A stretch of 47,415 bases of DNA from NCBI GenBank assembly GCA_902547175.1, contig CACCMS010000003.1, forward strand, positions 1-47,415, given 5' to 3'. The notes under the pieces were generated by a model. The model was not told the DNA's origin, searched no databases, and was given only the letters and a program-made list of their open reading frames with translations. Both the position numbers and the translations under genes were made by a program. Shown piece by piece: positions 25,764-35,636 of the stretch. Every line of letters starts with the position of its first letter. Within the stretch, counting starts at the first letter, position 1. Origin of the DNA: Rhodospirillaceae bacterium. Its GTDB lineage: Bacteria > Pseudomonadota > Alphaproteobacteria > TMED109 > TMED131.

Positions 25764-26486
25764 ATGAAAACATTAATTTTAATTAGACATGGGCAAAGTC
25801 TATGGAATGCTGAAAATAGATTTACAGGCTGGGTAGACTCACCTTTGTCTAAACGTGGAATTCAAGAAGCTATGAAAGCTGGTAAATTAATAAAGAAGTT
25901 TGATGTGGATATTCAAATAGCATTTACATCATTTCTATCTAGAGCAATTGATACATTAAATTTACTGCTTAAAGAAGTTAATAAAAGTAATTTGATAATA
26001 AATAAAACGTGGAATCTCAATGAAAGACATTATGGTTCTTTAACTGGGCTTAATAAAGAAGAGACAGAAAAAAAAATTGGTGAAAACCTATTCTTAAAAT
26101 ATAGAAGATCTTGGGATACAGCGCCCCCGCCTATAAAAAATAATGATAAAAATATTTCACTGTATGGAAAGTTAAATAAGAATATTCCAGAAAACAAAAC
26201 TCCTTTGACAGAATCTTTAAAAGATACTTACGCTAGAGTGATAGAATATTATGAAAGTAAAATAGTTAATTATTTATCAAATAATAAGGTCATAATAATT
26301 TCAGCTCATGGCAATTCTTTAAGAGCTTTATGTAAATATCTCTTTAAAATATCAGATGAAAACATAAATAGTTTAGAGATTCCTACAGGCAATCCAATGA
26401 CAATTAATTTTACAGATAATTTGGGAATAGATAAAGCAATGTATTTAGATAAAGAAAGAGCTAAACCTATAATTAATCTTGATTAG
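25764..26486 (+). CDS. gpmA: 2,3-bisphosphoglycerate-dependent phosphoglycerate mutase
   Basis: A 240-residue histidine phosphatase-superfamily enzyme interconverting 3- and 2-phosphoglycerate. The phosphohistidine motif is LIRHGQSLWN at residues 5-14, followed by RFTGWVDSPL, the LNERHYGSLTGLNK segment with catalytic Glu and Arg, and the second His in ISAHGNSLRAL. Length is close to the E. coli enzyme (250). It sits alone between minus-strand bfr and bfd. The upstream 73-base divergent region must carry both promoters. Confidence 0.95.
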   Translation: MKTLILIRHGQSLWNAENRFTGWVDSPLSKRGIQEAMKAGKLIKKFDVDIQIAFTSFLSRAIDTLNLLLKEVNKSNLIINKTWNLNERHYGSLTGLNKEETEKKIGENLFLKYRRSWDTAPPPIKNNDKNISLYGKLNKNIPENKTPLTESLKDTYARVIEYYESKIVNYLSNNKVIIISAHGNSLRALCKYLFKISDENINSLEIPTGNPMTINFTDNLGIDKAMYLDKERAKPIINLD

Positions 26487-26497
26487 TTAATTAACTC

Positions 26498-26677
26498 TTA
26501 TAAAGATTTTATCTTATCAGTATCTTTTTCAATTATGCAATTCATTAAATCAATGCACTTTCCACACTTAGGTTTACAATTGTAAAAAGAATATATTTTT
26601 TTTGAAGATGATATTCCTTTTTCTATAGCATAATTTACTTTTTTACTGTTTATATTATTACATAAACAAATATACAT
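26498..26677 (-). CDS. bfd: Bacterioferritin-associated ferredoxin
   Basis: A 59-residue [2Fe-2S] protein. The four cluster cysteines match the Bfd spacing exactly: MYICLC gives C4 and C6, and CGKC gives C38 and C41, with an additional C34. The helical segment NYAIEKGISSSKKIYS matches the family. Bfd binds bacterioferritin and reduces its stored Fe(III) for release. AGGGAGA ribosome-binding site seven bases before the ATG. Its stop is 11 bases past the convergent gpmA stop. A Fur-box-like sequence lies 42 bases upstream, in keeping with Bfd being induced when iron is scarce. Confidence 0.88.
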   Translation of the reverse strand: MYICLCNNINSKKVNYAIEKGISSSKKIYSFYNCKPKCGKCIDLMNCIIEKDTDKIKSL

Positions 26678-26718
26678 TTCATTCTCCCTAAACTAACTTA
26701 TTGCATTTGCAAATAAAT

Positions 26719-26737
26719 GTCAATGATATTGATTGTC
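26719..26737 (-). promoter_or_regulatory. Fur-box-like operator upstream of bfd
   Basis: GTCAATGATATTGATTGTC matches the 19-base Fur consensus GATAATGATAATCATTATC at 14 of 19 positions by eye. It sits 42 bases upstream of the bfd ATG and about 85 bases upstream of divergent panB. A second perfect palindrome, ATTTGCAAAT, is at 26705-26714. Several alphaproteobacteria use other iron regulators (Irr, RirA, Mur), so the acting regulator is uncertain. Confidence 0.5.
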
Positions 26738-26822
26738 AATCTCAAATAGTATGAAATAGCTTTAAGGTTTAAATTTTTTATTTTTTTTATATACTTTAAA
26801 AAACATTTTATAGGAGAAAATT

Positions 26823-27617
26823 TTGAGTAATCGTATAACCATTTCAGATCTATTTAAAAATAAACAAAACTCAAAAATAGTCATGCTTACCTGCTACACA
26901 GCTCCTATTGCAAAGATTTTAGATAATCACGTGGATATACTATTAGTTGGCGACTCTTTAGGTATGACTGTTTATGGACATAATAATACATTAGCAGTGA
27001 CTAAAAGAATGATGATAGATCATGGTAAATGTGTAGTTGATAATAGTAAAAATGCTCTTGTTGTAATAGATCTTCCATTTGGCTCTTATGAAACTGATAA
27101 AATAAGAGCCTTTGATACTGCAGCAGAAATAATTTCTAGAACCAATGCTGCTGCAGTAAAGCTTGAAGGTGGAGAAGAAATTTCAGAAACAGTAGAGTTT
27201 ATTGTTAGCAGAGGAATACCTGTTATGGGACACATAGGGTTAATGCCTCAAAAAATTAATTTAAAAGGTAAATTTTCATCAGTAGGAAAAAATAAAATTG
27301 AAGAAAAAAAGATTTTAAATGACGCAAAATCTTTATCTGAATCTGGAGTATTTTCTTTTGTTCTAGAAGCAATGAAAAGTGAGTTAGCGAAAAAAATTAC
27401 AAAAAGTTTTGATGCTATAAGTTTAGGAATTGGTGCAGGGCAACACTGCGATGGACAAGTCTTAGTTATAGATGATTTATTAGGACTTTTTGGTAATTTT
27501 ACACCAAAATTTGTAAAAAAATATTCAGACCTTGAAAGTATTATTGATAAGTCAGTAAAACAATTCTCTAAAGATGTAAAAGATCAGAAATTTCCTACCA
27601 AAAAATATAGTTACTAG
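26823..27617 (+). CDS. panB: 3-methyl-2-oxobutanoate hydroxymethyltransferase
   Basis: A 264-residue (beta/alpha)8 enzyme that makes ketopantoate from 2-oxoisovalerate and methylenetetrahydrofolate, the first step of pantothenate synthesis. VMLTCYTAPIAKIL, the Mg-binding LLVGDSLGMTVYGHNNT segment, the GHIGLMPQKI motif and the active-site SIGIGAG-like SLGIGAGQHCDGQVLV are all present. The start codon is TTG, eight bases after AGGAG. Length is typical. panC and panE are not in this window. Confidence 0.94.
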   Translation: MSNRITISDLFKNKQNSKIVMLTCYTAPIAKILDNHVDILLVGDSLGMTVYGHNNTLAVTKRMMIDHGKCVVDNSKNALVVIDLPFGSYETDKIRAFDTAAEIISRTNAAAVKLEGGEEISETVEFIVSRGIPVMGHIGLMPQKINLKGKFSSVGKNKIEEKKILNDAKSLSESGVFSFVLEAMKSELAKKITKSFDAISLGIGAGQHCDGQVLVIDDLLGLFGNFTPKFVKKYSDLESIIDKSVKQFSKDVKDQKFPTKKYSY

Positions 27618-27651
27618 TATGCATAGTTTTTTCCTGTATGAGCAATTTTAA

Positions 27652-28071
27652 ATGACGTTAGACCTAAGTTCATTATTTCATGCTACTATCGGTTTCGATG
27701 ATATAGCTACGATTTTGAATAATTTTGCAAATTCAGAACAAGCTAATACTTATCCACCTTACAATATTAGTAAAATTGATGATTATACATATAGAATTTC
27801 TATAGCTTTAGCAGGGTTTGAAACAAACGATATTAATATAATTTTAGAAAAAGATATTTTAACAATTAAAAGTTCAGGAAAAAAAAAAAATATTAGTGAA
27901 AACTTTTTATACAAAGGTATTGCTTTTAGGGCCTTTGAAAAAAAATTTCAATTAGCAGATAATATCAAAATAAAAGAAGCAACTCTTAAAAATGGTCTAC
28001 TAAGCATAGACTTACTAAAAATATTACCAAAAGAAGTAAAAAAAAAGATAATTAATATTATTGAAAAATAA
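27652..28071 (+). CDS. Small heat-shock protein (Hsp20/IbpA family)
   Basis: A 139-residue alpha-crystallin-domain chaperone. The N-terminal segment NFANSEQANTYPPYNI is the IbpA-like prelude, the core includes YRISIALAGFETNDINI and FEKKFQLADNIKI, and the conserved A-x-x-x-x-G-x-L signature appears as ATLKNGLLSIDL. It holds unfolding proteins in a refoldable state. It follows panB by 34 bases, possibly on the same transcript. I see no obvious RNA thermometer in the short leader. Confidence 0.92.
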   Translation: MTLDLSSLFHATIGFDDIATILNNFANSEQANTYPPYNISKIDDYTYRISIALAGFETNDINIILEKDILTIKSSGKKKNISENFLYKGIAFRAFEKKFQLADNIKIKEATLKNGLLSIDLLKILPKEVKKKIINIIEK

Positions 28072-28083
28072 GGAAGTTATTTA

Positions 28084-29031
28084 TTAGCTTAAAATTTCAG
28101 AACATTTTCTTAAAACTTTTTCTACTGTTAAAGTTTTCATTAACGAGCTGCTATGATGTCTATTATAACCCTTTACATTTACTAAGTCTTCATAATTACT
28201 TTCTGTTCTTAAGAAATAAGATCTATCTCCCCATGGTCTATAATTAATTTCCTTACTTGGCCCAAAGAGCCCTAATGTATAAATATTAGCTGCCGCAGAT
28301 AAGTGCATTAGACCTGAATCATTGCCAATAAATAGTTTACAATGTTTCAATAAAGCATAAATTTCAGTAATTTCACAGTAGCCGCATAAATTTTTAATAT
28401 TAATATTATTTATTTTATCTACTAAATGATTGCATTGATCTTTTTCTTTTTCACTTCCCAGAACAATAACACTCTTAAAGCGATTTTCACTTTTAGATTT
28501 TTTCATTAAACTGTTTACAAGTAATACAAAATTCTCCAATGGCCAGTTTTTTCTTTGCCAATTAGTTACTGGAGCTATTGCCAATATTGGTTTAACTAAA
28601 TTCTTCTGTGAAATTATTCTTAAAGCTTCTTTATTTGCTACATTACTATCAGGTATATTAGGAGAGATAACTTCATTTGTATTTATTAAATTACATAGAC
28701 TTTCAACTCTATGTTTATAAGGATTTACCTTGCCTATTCTTAATACATTTTTTTTTCTAATCAGCCTTGATAATATAGAGTTTCTTAAATCTATTACTAG
28801 GTCCCAACACACTTTTTCTAATAAAGAATAAGCTTCTAACCAATGCATTCCTCTTTTTTTTTTATTTACTGCAATAATAGCTTTTACATTAGAGAAGTTT
28901 TTATAAATATTTTCTGTCAATGGACTACAAACTACAGTAATACTTAAATTACTTCCTGAATAATAATTCAAAATAGAAGTAGATAAAATAGCATCACCTA
29001 ATCTTGTATTACCTATGAATAATATTTTCAT
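28084..29031 (-). CDS. Glycosyltransferase family 9 (heptosyltransferase-like)
   Basis: A 315-residue GT-B enzyme of the ADP-heptose:LPS heptosyltransferase family. MKILFIGNTRLGDAILST at the N-terminus is the acceptor-side motif, and GNDSGLMHLSAAANIYTLG is the nucleotide-sugar-binding motif, followed by FGPSKEINYRPW. I start at the ATG at 29031; a TTG five codons earlier would add only lysines. It overlaps the upstream GT4 gene by 23 bases, so they are coupled. Likely adds a sugar to the lipopolysaccharide core at the inner face of the membrane; acceptor unknown. Confidence 0.88.
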   Translation of the reverse strand: MKILFIGNTRLGDAILSTSILNYYSGSNLSITVVCSPLTENIYKNFSNVKAIIAVNKKKRGMHWLEAYSLLEKVCWDLVIDLRNSILSRLIRKKNVLRIGKVNPYKHRVESLCNLINTNEVISPNIPDSNVANKEALRIISQKNLVKPILAIAPVTNWQRKNWPLENFVLLVNSLMKKSKSENRFKSVIVLGSEKEKDQCNHLVDKINNINIKNLCGYCEITEIYALLKHCKLFIGNDSGLMHLSAAANIYTLGLFGPSKEINYRPWGDRSYFLRTESNYEDLVNVKGYNRHHSSSLMKTLTVEKVLRKCSEILS

Positions 29032-30055
29032 AAATTTTTTTTTCAAATCTTTCTACTTCAGTTTTCCAATCATTAATTTTATTATTTAGTTTTGCATTAC
29101 TGTTCATTCTTAAAAACAAACTATTATCAGTAAGTAAATCTATAATTTTATTTGCAAAATTATTTGGATCATTTGTGATGAACCCTGTTTCATTGTGATA
29201 TACATAATCAAATATTACATCATTTTCTCGTGAAACAATAGGCAAACCTCTTGCTTGACTTTCAATTATACTAAATGGAAAAAAAGAAATATCATTGCTT
29301 GGATTTATATGTACTCTATAATTAGATAATGTTTGAATAAACTCATTTTCTCTTTCAGGCTTTTTAATGTGAATACCATTGTTTTTGTACTTAAATAACT
29401 TCAGTTTAAGGTTATTAATTTTAATATTTTTAACAAAACTTTTTTTATACAAAGTATGAGAATAGATATGCATTTCCGCCCACGGTATTTTTAAACTTAT
29501 TATATTAATCCAAATATCTAAAAGCCAATCTAAACCTTTAAGTGGGTGTGAAGTAACCAAAGCATTACAATTATTAATATTAAAGCTTTGATTTTTAAAG
29601 AAACTATTATTAACTCCTATTTGAAACTTAATTTTGGGTATATACCTAAAGTTATTAGGTAAGCTAGAAACTAAATTATCTGAATTGTATAATAATATAA
29701 ACTTATTTTTTAATAAACTGACTAATATATTTTTATAATTAAAAACATTTACATTTGAATTAATCCAAAATAATTTAAGTTTAGCATTAATTGTAATATC
29801 TAAAAAATCAGTATCATTACAGATAATAAATACATCAGGGTCATCTGGAAAATTTGAAATTTCTGAAACATTTATCCAATCAATTCCATCCTCACTTTTA
29901 TTTATTGAAGTGTTATTAAAAATAGTAATCCTATGATTTTTTCTAACTAATTCTTTGCAAAAATGTATTAAAGCTCGTTGAAAAGAATCTATAGCTTTTA
30001 AATTTACAGAAGATGAAGTAAAATCACTAGAGTTTTCTAAAAATACAAAATGCAT
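29009..30055 (-). CDS. Glycosyltransferase family 4 (group 1) protein
   Basis: A 348-residue GT-B glycosyltransferase. The N-terminal half is divergent (MHFVFLENSSDFTSSSVN start). The C-terminal half has the GT4 donor-binding features LVTSHPLKGLDWLLDIW and the E-x7-E-type element FSIIESQARGLPIVSREND, then YHNETGFITND. Probably extends a cell-surface polysaccharide or LPS core together with the coupled GT9 enzyme. Divergent from ygfZ with a 17-base gap. Donor sugar and acceptor cannot be read from sequence. Confidence 0.85.
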   Translation of the reverse strand: MHFVFLENSSDFTSSSVNLKAIDSFQRALIHFCKELVRKNHRITIFNNTSINKSEDGIDWINVSEISNFPDDPDVFIICNDTDFLDITINAKLKLFWINSNVNVFNYKNILVSLLKNKFILLYNSDNLVSSLPNNFRYIPKIKFQIGVNNSFFKNQSFNINNCNALVTSHPLKGLDWLLDIWINIISLKIPWAEMHIYSHTLYKKSFVKNIKINNLKLKLFKYKNNGIHIKKPERENEFIQTLSNYRVHINPSNDISFFPFSIIESQARGLPIVSRENDVIFDYVYHNETGFITNDPNNFANKIIDLLTDNSLFLRMNSNAKLNNKINDWKTEVERFEKKIYENIIHR

Positions 30056-30072
30056 TACAAATACTTTTTAAT

Positions 30073-30909
30073 ATGAATAATACAGACACTAAAATTATTA
30101 AAGTTCATGGTAAAAATATAGACAATTTTTTTCAAAATATAATAACTAATGATATTAAAAACCTTAATACAGAAAACCCTATATATACTGCCATGCTTTC
30201 GCCTCAAGGTAAATACTTGTATGATTTTTTTATATTAAAAGAAGAAAACTATTTTCTATTAGAGGCCAATGCTAATAAAGTAAATTCCTTAATTGATGAA
30301 ATAAATAAATATGATATAAGAAAAGATATTTCAATTGAATTGCAAGAAAACTTTTACACTAAAGTTATTATAAAAGAAAATTTAATCAAAGAGTATCAAG
30401 AAAAAATTAATAAAAATAAAGTTTACAGAGAAGAAAGTTTTTTATTTTTTCTTGATCCTAGATCAAAAGATTTTTTATACAGGTTTTGGTTTTATAAAAA
30501 ATCCACTAACTTATTAAATTTTTCAAGCGATACAGAAGTAGAAAAAAAAAGAATTTCAAATGTAATACCAAACTCAGAATTAGATTTAATATTTAAAAAG
30601 AGCTTTATTTTAAATTATAATTTTGAAAATATAAATGCCTTATCATTCAACAAAGGTTGTTATATAGGACAAGAAAACACAGCAAGACAAAAATTTAGAG
30701 GCACTCAAAAATATTCCTTAAAAAGTATCAAAATTATAAGTGGCACTATGCCAGATTTGAATGAAGATATTTTTTATAAAAAGGTAAAAGTAGGGACAAT
30801 GAAATCAAGATGCAACGATATTGGTTTATGTTTGTTGAGAAAAGATATAACTAAAAATAATGCTGACCTTTTACAAACAGATAAAAACTGTATATTTAAA
30901 ATTTTATGA
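30073..30909 (+). CDS. ygfZ: YgfZ/GcvT-like folate-binding protein
   Basis: A 278-residue member of the YgfZ (COG0354) family, related to the T-protein of glycine cleavage. It supports iron-sulfur cluster-dependent enzymes such as MiaB, using tetrahydrofolate. The diagnostic motif is FNKGCYIGQENTARQKFRGT with the key cysteine in KGCYxGQE. Shorter than E. coli YgfZ (326) because the C-terminal barrel is trimmed. The last six bases overlap the convergent ppdK gene. Confidence 0.88.
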   Translation: MNNTDTKIIKVHGKNIDNFFQNIITNDIKNLNTENPIYTAMLSPQGKYLYDFFILKEENYFLLEANANKVNSLIDEINKYDIRKDISIELQENFYTKVIIKENLIKEYQEKINKNKVYREESFLFFLDPRSKDFLYRFWFYKKSTNLLNFSSDTEVEKKRISNVIPNSELDLIFKKSFILNYNFENINALSFNKGCYIGQENTARQKFRGTQKYSLKSIKIISGTMPDLNEDIFYKKVKVGTMKSRCNDIGLCLLRKDITKNNADLLQTDKNCIFKIL

Positions 30910-33564
30910 TTCCTGACTAATTTCTGATTGTGCCGCAGCTAATCTTGCTATTGGAATCCTAAATGGAGAACAAGAAACATAATTTAAATTTAAAAAATTA
31001 CAATATGCTATCGACTTAGGATCTCCCCCATGTTCCCCGCATATACCAAGCTTTATATCAGGGTTAACTTTAATTGCATTTTCTTTGGCTATCTTGATAA
31101 GTTTACCAACACCGCATGTATCTAAACTAACAAATGGGTCAACTTCTAAAATATTTTTTTCTATATAAGCATCAAGAAATCTAGCTGAGTCATCTCTACT
31201 AATTCCATAAGTTGTTTGAGTTAAGTCATTCGTTCCAAAGCTGAAAAAGTCTGCATACTTAGCAATTTCATCAGCGAGCAAAGCAGCTCTTGGTAGTTCT
31301 ATCATTGTCCCTATTAATATTTTCGGTAATTCTCCCTCATCCTTCTTTACAAGTTTAAGTTCTTCATTAATTGAATTTTTTATATAATTTAATTCTTTAT
31401 CTGAAAATATTAAAGGGATCATTATTTCTAATATTGGACACTTTCCAATTTCTTTTTTAATTTCAATTGCAGCCTCAATAATTGCTTTAGCCTGCATTCT
31501 ATAAATTTCAGGGAATGTAATACCTAATCTAGAACCTCTATGACCTAACATTGGGTTTAATTCATTAAGTTGTTCTATTCTACTTGTTAACTCTTCCTTG
31601 CTAATATTTAGCTTTTCTAAAAGTTCTTTATTTTCTTCATTAGAATTTGGTAAAAACTCATGTAGTGGGGGATCTAAAAGTCTTATAGTTACGGGTCTGG
31701 ATTCCATAATTTTAAAAATACTTTTAAAATCATCTTTTTGAAATGGTTCAAGCTTTTTTAAAGCTTCTTTTCTTTCCTCTAAGTCTTTAGCTAAAATCAT
31801 TTGTCTCATAAATAATATTCTATTAGCATCAAAAAACATATGTTCAGTTCTGCATAACCCTATTCCCTCAGCACCAAATTTTTTGGCAATCTTTACATCT
31901 TCAGGTGTTTCCGCATTAGTCCTAATTGATAGTTTTCTAATTTCATCTGACCAATCCATTATAACATTAAAATAGTTAGATAACTCTGGCTCAACAGTAG
32001 CTATTCTACCCAAAATAACTTCTCCTGTTGATCCATTTATTGTTATTATTTCTTCACTATTTATTTCGTTTTCTTTAATTACTAACTTTCTTGAATTCTC
32101 ATCTATATTAATTTCGGAAGCCCCAGAAACACAAGGCCTTCCCATTCCTCTAGCCACTACAGCCGCATGGCTAGTCATTCCTCCCCTACCTGTTAGAATA
32201 CCTTTTGCAGCATGCATACCATGTATATCTTCTGGACTAGTTTCTGATCTTACCAAAATTACATCCTCTCCCTTAGATGCCAATTTTTCAGCTTCATCAG
32301 CCGTAAAAACTACTTTTCCGGAAGCAGCTCCAGGCGAAGCTGGTAAACCTTTGGTTAAGACTTCCTTCTTTGCAGAAGGATCTAAAGTAGGATGCAATAA
32401 TTGTTCTAAACTTTCTGGATTAATTCTAATTAAAGCCTCTTTTTTTGAAATAACATTTTCATTTACAAGATCCACAGCTATTTTAATAGCTGCATTCGTT
32501 GTTCTTTTTCCATTCCTAGTTTGAAGTACCCAAAGTTTCTTTTTTTGTATTGTAAACTCAATATCCTGCATATCCGTGTAGTGCTCTTCTAACTTATTAA
32601 ATATAGATATTAGTTCTTCATATTTATCTGGCATAACTTCCTGTAAGGATTTTCCCTTATTTTTACCTTCATGATCTATACTTAAAGGTTGAGGAGTTCT
32701 AATGCCAGCAACTACATCCTCTCCTTGAGCATTAACAAGAAATTCGCCATAAATTTCTTTTTCTCCAGTAGAAGGATTTCTTGTAAAAGCAACACCTGTA
32801 CAACAATCATTTCCCATATTTCCAAAAACCATTGCCTGAATATTTACTGCAGTGCCCCACTCTTCAGGAATATCATTTAGTTTTCTGTAAGTTATAGCTC
32901 TCTGATTCTTCCAACTATCAAATACTGCCGATATAGCTCCCCATAATTGTTCATATGGATCTTGAGGAAAATCTTTTTTTGTTATTTCTTTTACATGCTC
33001 TTTATATTTTTTTACTAACTGATCTAAACTGTCCTCAGAAAGTTCTGTATCCAATATAATATTATTAGAAATTTTTTCTTCTTCTAGTATTTCTTCAAAA
33101 TCCGAATGCGGTACTCCTAAAACAATATCTGAATACATTTGAATAAACCTTCTATAACTGTCTAAAGCAAATCTCTTATCATTGCTTGCAATAGACAAAT
33201 CTATAACGGTTTTGTCATTTAATCCTAGATTAAGCACTGTATCCATCATTCCTGGCATTGATGCTCTACTTCCTGACCTAACTGAAACCAATAAAGGCTT
33301 ATTGCCTCCACCAAAATAAAATTCAAGCTTTTCTTCTATATTTTTTATTGAATTATTAACTTGATCTTTCAATTCATTAGGAAATGTTTTTTCATATTTA
33401 TAATAATAATCGCAAACTTTTGTTGATATTGTAAAACCTGGAGGAACAGATATCCCGAGCTTATTCATTTCTGCTAGATTAGCACCTTTTCCTCCAAGAA
33501 TATCTCTCATTGAAGCATTACCATCTGCATTGCCAAAACCAAAGTCATAAACCCATTTACTCAT
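30904..33564 (-). CDS. ppdK: Pyruvate, phosphate dikinase
   Basis: An 886-residue three-domain enzyme interconverting pyruvate + ATP + Pi with phosphoenolpyruvate + AMP + PPi. The N-terminal nucleotide-binding domain starts with GGKGANLAEMNKLG. The swivelling domain carries the phosphohistidine in GRGGMTSHAAVVARGMGRP. The C-terminal PEP/pyruvate domain includes GICGEHGGDPKS with the catalytic Cys. Length is full. It is the last gene of the sppA-glyQ-glyS unit, overlapping glyS by four bases (ATGA). It allows gluconeogenic flow, fitting isocitrate lyase elsewhere in the window. Confidence 0.96.
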   Translation of the reverse strand: MSKWVYDFGFGNADGNASMRDILGGKGANLAEMNKLGISVPPGFTISTKVCDYYYKYEKTFPNELKDQVNNSIKNIEEKLEFYFGGGNKPLLVSVRSGSRASMPGMMDTVLNLGLNDKTVIDLSIASNDKRFALDSYRRFIQMYSDIVLGVPHSDFEEILEEEKISNNIILDTELSEDSLDQLVKKYKEHVKEITKKDFPQDPYEQLWGAISAVFDSWKNQRAITYRKLNDIPEEWGTAVNIQAMVFGNMGNDCCTGVAFTRNPSTGEKEIYGEFLVNAQGEDVVAGIRTPQPLSIDHEGKNKGKSLQEVMPDKYEELISIFNKLEEHYTDMQDIEFTIQKKKLWVLQTRNGKRTTNAAIKIAVDLVNENVISKKEALIRINPESLEQLLHPTLDPSAKKEVLTKGLPASPGAASGKVVFTADEAEKLASKGEDVILVRSETSPEDIHGMHAAKGILTGRGGMTSHAAVVARGMGRPCVSGASEINIDENSRKLVIKENEINSEEIITINGSTGEVILGRIATVEPELSNYFNVIMDWSDEIRKLSIRTNAETPEDVKIAKKFGAEGIGLCRTEHMFFDANRILFMRQMILAKDLEERKEALKKLEPFQKDDFKSIFKIMESRPVTIRLLDPPLHEFLPNSNEENKELLEKLNISKEELTSRIEQLNELNPMLGHRGSRLGITFPEIYRMQAKAIIEAAIEIKKEIGKCPILEIMIPLIFSDKELNYIKNSINEELKLVKKDEGELPKILIGTMIELPRAALLADEIAKYADFFSFGTNDLTQTTYGISRDDSARFLDAYIEKNILEVDPFVSLDTCGVGKLIKIAKENAIKVNPDIKLGICGEHGGDPKSIAYCNFLNLNYVSCSPFRIPIARLAAAQSEISQES

Positions 33565-35636
33565 AATTCTTTCCCCTTGATTATTTTGGAAAAATCTATT
33601 TCCTTAACAACAAAATTTTTTATGTCAAATAATAGATATAATCTGTTTGTTTTTAAAAGTATATTCTTATCATTAATTTGAACTTTTTCAAAAAAAATAT
33701 TAATAGGTTGGCTTAAAGCAGCTAGTGATTTCAATGACTCATTAAAATCTAAATTTTTTTGTTTTAACCTTTTAAAAATGTTAAATAAATCTTTTTCATA
33801 TCTTGACTGCAACAATTCAGGATTAACATCTGTCAATTTAGTTTTAAATAGCAGTTTATTCTCACTTTCAAGAATATTTAATACTCTCTTAAATGATTTT
33901 AAAAAAAACTCACCTTTTATAGTATTAATAAAATCGAAAATAGCTTCACACTTTTTATTAATATTATTTATGTCGATACTACGTTGATCTAATCTTAAAG
34001 CTTTATAGATTAAATATTTATCTAAACTTTGACTTTTAAGTAAGTTTTCAAACCTTTCTAGTATAAAAGTAAGTATCTTTTTTTTGTAAATTTCAGAGTT
34101 TTTATCTGATAAAAGTACTTTTTTAGAATACTCTCGGATAGATTTTTCAATAAATTGATTTAATTTTATGAAAAATTTTCCTTCTATCATAATTCTTATG
34201 ATTCCAAGACCTGATCTTCTTAGTGCATATGGGTCCTTCGAACTAGTTGGACCTAGATCCATAATAAAAAGTCCAACGAGTGTATCCATCTTATCTATTA
34301 AAGCAAGAATTTTGGATAGTTTAGTTGATGGACAAAAGTCGTTAGGACCATTAGGTTTATATTGTTCCTTTATGGCACTGCATACAACATTATTAAAGCC
34401 CGACTGCTGCGAATAATAAAATCCCATTATGCCTTGCAATGAAGGAAATTCCCTTACTAGCTCAGAAACTAAATCATTCTTGCAGATATTAATAGAATCT
34501 TTTAAATTACGCTGACTCTTGTTATCTAATTTTATATTTTCAGAAAAAAAAGTAGCAATTTTTTTTAATCTTAATGTTTTATCATGCATACTTCCTAATT
34601 TATTATGAAAAATAACTCTTTTAAGTTCCTCCCGTTTATCTTTAAAGTTTGAACTATTATCTTTCATCCAAAAAAAACTAGCATCTTCTAGTCTTGCCTC
34701 TATTACTCTTTGATTTCCGTAAATTATTTTCTTACCATTATCATTAGGTTTAAGATTTGATACTATTATAAAAAAGTTAGATAACGTATTATTTTTATAA
34801 AAAAGTGGAAAGTATTTTTGATTTTTTATCATAGATGTAGTCAACACTTCATTAGGAAGCTTTAAATACTTTTTATCAAATTGACCTAAAAATACATTTG
34901 GACTTTCTACTAAATTTACGACTTCATCTATGAGTTGTTGGTTCATAACAAAATTTAAACCCTTTTTTTTCGTAACTCTCTCTACTTCTTTTAAAATTAT
35001 ATTTTTTCTCTCCCTATGATCAAAATAAATATTTATTCTTTTTAATTTCTTCTCATAGTCATTAAAAGACGAAATTTGAATTTTTTTTTCGCTAAATAAA
35101 TTACTATGTAAGGTATACTTTTGAGAAGAGTTTCCTAGCAAATCTATATTAATTTTTTTTGAGCCATATAAACAAAGTACATTTTTTAAAGGTCTAATCC
35201 ATTTCAGTGATCCGCTGCCCCACCTCATAGACTTTTTCCAAGGCACTTTTACTAAATTCACCTCAATTATTTTTTTCAATAATGCGATATTATCAGAGGA
35301 AGTAATTTTCTTTTTAATGATATAATAATTACCTTTTTCTGTTTTCTTAATTTCTAGTTTATCAAACTTGACCTTTTGTGACCTAGCAAAACCCTCTATA
35401 GCATTAGTTGGTGCTTTTACATTTGGTCCCTTTATTAAAACCTCATCTACCTCATTTTTAAGATTAAAAAAAATAAAAATTAATCTCTTAGGACCATAAT
35501 AAACATTGTAATTATCATAAATTAATTTATCTTTTTTAAAACTATTACAAAATGACTGTACTATCTTATCAGCAGAATCTTCAATTAGGCTTGCAGGCAT
35601 TTCCTCTGACATTAGTTCTAATAAAAAATTAGTCAT
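33561..35636 (-). CDS. glyS: Glycyl-tRNA synthetase beta subunit
   Basis: A 691-residue beta chain of the bacterial alpha2-beta2 glycyl-tRNA synthetase; it recognises and holds tRNA-Gly. The start [18 protein letters not shown] is the family N-terminus, followed by VKGPNVKAPTNA-type and RWGSGSLKWIRPLK segments, the ALIDKMDTLVGLF HD-like region and a C-terminal anticodon-binding domain. Its ATG shares one base with the glyQ stop (TAATG) and its end overlaps ppdK by four bases. Confidence 0.95.
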   Translation of the reverse strand: MTNFLLELMSEEMPASLIEDSADKIVQSFCNSFKKDKLIYDNYNVYYGPKRLIFIFFNLKNEVDEVLIKGPNVKAPTNAIEGFARSQKVKFDKLEIKKTEKGNYYIIKKKITSSDNIALLKKIIEVNLVKVPWKKSMRWGSGSLKWIRPLKNVLCLYGSKKINIDLLGNSSQKYTLHSNLFSEKKIQISSFNDYEKKLKRINIYFDHRERKNIILKEVERVTKKKGLNFVMNQQLIDEVVNLVESPNVFLGQFDKKYLKLPNEVLTTSMIKNQKYFPLFYKNNTLSNFFIIVSNLKPNDNGKKIIYGNQRVIEARLEDASFFWMKDNSSNFKDKREELKRVIFHNKLGSMHDKTLRLKKIATFFSENIKLDNKSQRNLKDSINICKNDLVSELVREFPSLQGIMGFYYSQQSGFNNVVCSAIKEQYKPNGPNDFCPSTKLSKILALIDKMDTLVGLFIMDLGPTSSKDPYALRRSGLGIIRIMIEGKFFIKLNQFIEKSIREYSKKVLLSDKNSEIYKKKILTFILERFENLLKSQSLDKYLIYKALRLDQRSIDINNINKKCEAIFDFINTIKGEFFLKSFKRVLNILESENKLLFKTKLTDVNPELLQSRYEKDLFNIFKRLKQKNLDFNESLKSLAALSQPINIFFEKVQINDKNILLKTNRLYLLFDIKNFVVKEIDFSKIIKGKEL

